A DNA stretch of 64,000 bases from Chrysomallon squamiferum (taxonomy: Eukaryota; Mollusca; Gastropoda; Neomphalida; Peltospiridae): contig CM022673.1 of NCBI GenBank assembly GCA_012295275.1, positions 8,605,311-8,669,310 of the forward strand, in the 5' to 3' direction. Below the pieces are notes generated by a model. The model was given only the letters and a program-made list of their open reading frames with translations. It did not search any database and had not been told where the DNA came from. A program made the translations under genes and the position numbers. Of the stretch, positions 59,778-64,000 are shown in pieces. How positions within the stretch are numbered: position 1 is the stretch's first letter; every line of letters starts with the position of its first letter.

Positions 59778-60280
59778 AAGAAGTAGACCAACAACTATAA
59801 TAATAATAATAATAATAAATTACAGTAAATTTAATATTTTTAATAAAGTTCTTTATTTTGGGAACAACTTGTTTGTTGTTTTTTTTGTTTTGTTTTTTTG
59901 TTGTATTTTAAATTATCATTACATCAAATGAAAATGTTTAATCTTTTTGGTAGAAATATTTAAATGGCAGAATCAAGCTGTTGAAATTTTTATTTAGAAT
60001 ATGTTTTGTAATAATAAAGTTAACAAAATAAAGTGTTATTACAGTTTCTATTTTTATATACATTTTAAAACTATCATATTATCTTTCATTCATTTCAGAT
60101 ACAATTATAATGAACTAAATATATTGTAATATTTCTGTAAGAAAATAAAGCTTCATATATTATGCAGAAATTATTTTTGATGAAGGTTTCTTATATTGTT
60201 AACTGTTATATCATGTTTGTAATATGGAAACTTTTACAAGTTACGTGGTTGACAAAATAAAGTTTTCTTAAACGTGTTTC
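58865..60280 (+). other. SAAL1 3' UTR and flank
   Basis: Non-coding after the TAG at 58862-58864. It contains an ATGA tetranucleotide run (58899-58920), a CA tract (59038-59051), an (ATT)n tract (59730-59776) and a series of AATAAA signals. Confidence 0.55.
60013..60261 (+). terminator. Candidate polyadenylation signals for SAAL1
   Basis: AATAAA hexamers at 60013-60018, 60027-60032, 60144-60149 and 60256-60261. Any of these could end a long 3' UTR, and which is used cannot be told from sequence. Confidence 0.35.
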
Positions 60281-61049
60281 ACTTTTTGTCATCTTGTTCT
60301 TGATGCTTTTTAATTTTATATCTATTTTTAGGGACTTTATTTCCATATTTCTATTCATTTTGAATGATGTTTACGACAGTTTTCAAAATTCATGTTAAAC
60401 ATGAAAGGCAAGCTTTAAAATACTTATTTATAAATGTATTTGGTTAAGGTTATCAGTGATTATAAATTACATGATAAAGATAAAAACATCATTCTAAACT
60501 AAGGTTGGTTATTCATCTCCCTTCTCTATCATAAATGTAATACAGTATAATTTCTCCCAAGAAGTTTTACAGAAAACCAAAATAATTTTTAACGTTTCCT
60601 GTCTTTAAACAATATAATTTGAAAAATGTACTTTTTCTTACAAATCCCAAATTCTGTTTTTTTTTAATCATTTTTTATTTTTTTATTATTATTATTTTAT
60701 TTTATTTTTTGTCTTTTCCTTTTCTATTTTAATTTTTATAAACAAACCATCTTCAAAGTTATGTCCACCAGAATAACGACATGACCAGGCTCCTCCCTTG
60801 TAATCTGCCAAAGAAACGTAGTTACCTGCCTGTATCATCAGTGTGTTTGTTTAATAACGATGAAAGATTAAAAATTAAAGATAAAAAAAGAAGAAAAAAT
60901 CCAAGAAAAAAACGAAAAAACCCTCCAAACCACACCTTTGAAACTTATTTTAGGTAACGTTAATTAGCAACTTCATTATTAAATATACCGCTGGGAGTTC
61001 GTTAATGATGATTTCTTTTATAAAACTGGGCTAAAACTTAAAGGAAATG

Positions 61050-61089
<40 letters not shown>

Positions 61090-61429
61090 TGTTCTCTTTT
61101 TAATTTTTTTTAATTTTTATTATTTTTTTATTTCTTTGCCTGTTTGTTATTCCTTTTAAGTTTAGTTTAACAGTTTACTGAATACTTGTGGACGGCTCGA
61201 TACCAAGCTACGTTATTGCACTATTGATCAGTTTTTAACCGAACTATAAAACGACAAAGTTACAATACAGTGTGAACTTGTTTGTTTTGTTTTATTTTTG
61301 CACGTTTAGTTTCTGGCAGGTAAATTACATGTGATTCTGAATAATTCTCTGTTTCGACTGTGCAAATTATAATACAAATTTTTTGTGAAAGATTTTAATA
61401 AAGTTGATCGCGTGAAGTGCAGAAAAAAA

Positions 61430-61436
61430 AATATAT

Positions 61437-61475
<39 letters not shown>
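61430..61475. repeat. (TA)n microsatellite
   Basis: A TA tract with one slip. Confidence 0.95.
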
Positions 61476-61684
61476 TCCCGCATTTTGTTCCATTTTGTTA
61501 TTTTGAACTGAAAAAAAAAAAAAAAAAAAAAATTAACTCAACAAAATGTTTTTTTAATAAAAAAAAAATAATAAAATTAAACGTAAAATCGTGGTTTCAC
61601 TGTAATAATGAAATTTGATGATAATATTATGAAGGCAATTATAATCCGTGGTCGCGGAAATAACTTTCTCGACTGTTGACCTTC

Positions 61685-61915
61685 AATTTTAATGCGGGGT
61701 AGCACCGGTCCGGAAAATTCAAAAGTCTTCGAAATCGCTAATGTAAACATTAACCCTAAAATTTACCGAAACATGAAATGTTTAGTACACAATATAATAT
61801 GTAATAATAATAATAATTAATCAGTAAACAAATGTAATTAAGTAAAAGTAAAGAAAAATGTATGCTAGGTTCGGTGAAGTTTGTTAGATTATGTTGTCCC
61901 GATTTCCCGAAATCC
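61685..61915 (-). repeat. Dispersed repeat, copy C, inverted relative to copy B
   Basis: The reverse complement aligns with 4890-5290: acggatttcgggaaatc, catacatttttct, acatttgtttac, atattgtg, gcgatttc and ttgaattttccggacc occur in the same order. Spacing differs by small indels, including an (ATT)n expansion at 61803-61818. Confidence 0.75.
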
Positions 61916-62527
61916 GTAAAAACGAGGGTAAAAAATATACAGAAAGATAATAGTAAGAAATAAATTAAGTGAATTAAAATTATTTTAAAAATAACTTTGT
62001 CTTTTTATTTAGTATTGTGATTTTTTTTTTTTTTTTTTTTTTTTGTTACTAATTCTAAAAATTTTGTTAAAATTTAAATGAAATAAAAACGTTTTTATAA
62101 ACCATTTTGGATGGGTTTTTTAATTATTATTATTATTTTACTGTAAATATTAATATGAAATAAAAACACTTTTTAAAAGCATTTCGTTTGTTTTTACTTA
62201 TTTTTCAGTAAATAAATTAAAGTTTATATTAAATGAAATAAAATGATTTTTTTTTAAATTTATTGTTTGTTTTTACTATTTTCTGTAAACAGTTAACTTT
62301 TAAATGAAAGAAATAGATTTTAAAATGTGTTTTATTGTTTGATGTTAATATTAAACTATTAATTATTTAATGAAATATAAATTATTTTAATATCTTTCTG
62401 TTTGTATTTACTTTGAATACTTCTAACAATACTAACATTAGAAGGGGCTTATCTGAACATTTTTATTATAAATTTTTTTAAAGTTTGAACACGTTCCAAT
62501 TTTTATTCAGTATTTCTCGCCGTTATC

Positions 62528-62528
<1 letters not shown>

Positions 62529-62586
<58 letters not shown>
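62529..62586. repeat. (ATT)n microsatellite
   Basis: A pure TTA/ATT tract of about 58 bases. Confidence 0.95.
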
Positions 62587-62587
<1 letters not shown>

Positions 62588-63315
62588 ATAAACTTTTATT
62601 AAATATTGAATATAGAAACTCTTCCTTTTTGATAATGATTTTTCCTGTGGGTCTGTTCACCCTATGTATAGAGCAAAAAATATTTATATTAATTATCATT
62701 TTCAAATATATCCAGAATGTTTACCGATTCTTGGAAATCCATTTTGTCCATCTGATCTTAAAAAAAAATAAAAAATAAAAAATAAAAATGTTGGAAAATG
62801 AAAGAGCTCTGTATATTTGTTCCGTTTTTTCTTACACATTCTCAGAAATTACCTACCGTCTGCCTGTCTGTCTGAATCTCTGTCTGTAGGCTGTATTTTA
62901 TACACACGCGTAATTATTTGCATAATGTGCGTGAGTGAGTGCATGGTTGTAAATATGCAAACATATGTAGACTGACAGATAGATAGGTGGCGAGATATGT
63001 AAAGAGCATTATCTAATCAGGTTTTTGATTTGTAAAAATAATGAGAGTAATCGAGTAAAATAGTTCATCAACATTCCAGGACTCAACAACATTCTTCATG
63101 TACATGATTTAATTAATACCGACATGCAAAACATCATAATTTGGTTGGCAGCGTTCTTTTAGCAACATCATTTCGGTTGATGCTGGTATGCACATCTGGA
63201 TAATTTCATGGAGGTAAATATACAGCAGTACTGACGTATGATGTGCAGTGTATATGTTTCAAATGAATGCTGTAAAATGCAGGTCCGTCAGAAGATTATA
63301 ATTAAGATAAAAATT

Positions 63316-63317
<2 letters not shown>

Positions 63318-63375
<58 letters not shown>
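63318..63375. repeat. (GA)n microsatellite
   Basis: A pure GA tract of about 58 bases. Confidence 0.95.
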
Positions 63376-63378
<3 letters not shown>

Positions 63379-64000
63379 AAATAAAACAGAACATATATTT
63401 ATTCGTGTAACTTCGTTTATTCCATTAATTTATAAAATAAATGTGGAGACTTGTAAATTGCTAACAATGCTGATAATCTGCATCAGTTTTATGATTTAAG
63501 ATATGAATTATTACTGGTGTCCGACGACAATTTATTGCGCAAAGAATGAAACAATATAGATATGTCTTCATAATTCTAACTAAACATAAACAAGACAAAA
63601 TAATAACATTAAACATTCCTAGATATAAAATATGATTACAACTACTACCGAAAACGACATTATTAAATAAACAAATATTATGAAATTAAAATTAAATTGC
63701 TAATGGCTCATGCATTCTTAAAAAGGGCAAAAATTGTTTTTAAAACAAAGGTTATGACAACAATTACTACTCTAATTACGTCATAAATAAATAAATAAAT
63801 ACATAAACAAATAAATTTGGACATTTTATTACTTAAAATATACTTTGTTTTTTGTTGTTGTTTTTTTTTTAATTTTAGAAACCGATAATGTTACAAAATA
63901 TTTTACAAAACGTTATCAAGTATTATAATTTATGATTACAGTTTATTTTGTATAAATTTATTTTAAAATTGAAAATTTCGAAACAATTTTCATTTTCCAA

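Larger units (their letters stand above)
60281..64000. other. Gene-free 3' flank with repeats
   Basis: No supported exon. It contains (ATT)n tracts at 61054-61089 and 62529-62586, a (TA)n tract at 61430-61475, poly-A and poly-T runs, the inverted repeat copy at 61685-61915 and a (GA)n tract at 63318-63375. Confidence 0.6.

Noticed and set aside
63170-63228. Exon-like segment between an acceptor (tcttttag) and a donor (gtaaat)
   Set aside because: One frame is open (NIISVDAGMHIWIISWR), but it has no recognisable similarity and no partner exon, and such sites occur often by chance in AT-rich DNA.

Overview
The window looks like nuclear DNA of an invertebrate animal, most likely a mollusc and perhaps a gastropod. 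It is very AT-rich. It holds long homopolymers, di- and trinucleotide tracts, GT-AG introns, and degenerate tRNA-derived SINE pieces whose wording (for example an 'attgggctatttttcc' block and a 'ggtgcatataaaaga' block) I associate with gastropod repeats. Species is not determined. No prokaryotic, viral or CRISPR structure was seen.

Four conserved protein-coding genes can be reconstructed exon by exon, with splice phases that close except at one place. (1) FAR1-like fatty acyl-CoA reductase, plus strand, 10426-17540. (2) RLIG1 (C12orf29-type 5'-3' RNA ligase), minus strand, 22162-25713, complete at 338 codons. (3) PNPLA2/ATGL-type triglyceride lipase, minus strand, 31993-38857, complete at 613 codons. 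(4) SAAL1 armadillo-fold protein, plus strand, 39889-58864, complete at 520 codons with a 9.7-kb intron 7. FAR1 and RLIG1 converge, RLIG1 and PNPLA2 run in tandem, and PNPLA2 and SAAL1 are divergent from a roughly 1-kb shared region carrying two CACGTGAC boxes and a near-perfect palindrome.

Flanks: 1-5800 is repeat-rich. It includes a 440-bp tandem duplication in which stretches of one copy have been turned into TC tracts, a related segment at 4565-5290 with an inverted relative at 61685-61915, and an unassigned two-exon coding candidate at 4195-4547. The interval 17541-22161 is intergenic and ends in a diverged tandem array that runs into the last exon of RLIG1. The interval 25725-30930 is intergenic low-complexity DNA. 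From 60280 to the end I see only repeats and AT-rich sequence.

FAR1 (fatty alcohol and ether-lipid supply at peroxisomes) and PNPLA2 (fat mobilisation from lipid droplets) are both lipid genes, but RLIG1 (RNA repair) lies between them and SAAL1 beside them. I see no evidence that the four act as one pathway. The most unusual material is local sequence evolution around exons: a copied and decayed PNPLA2 terminal exon, tandem arrays abutting or overlapping splice sites and coding ends, a doubtful FAR1 exon with a duplicated acceptor, and the TC-laced duplication.
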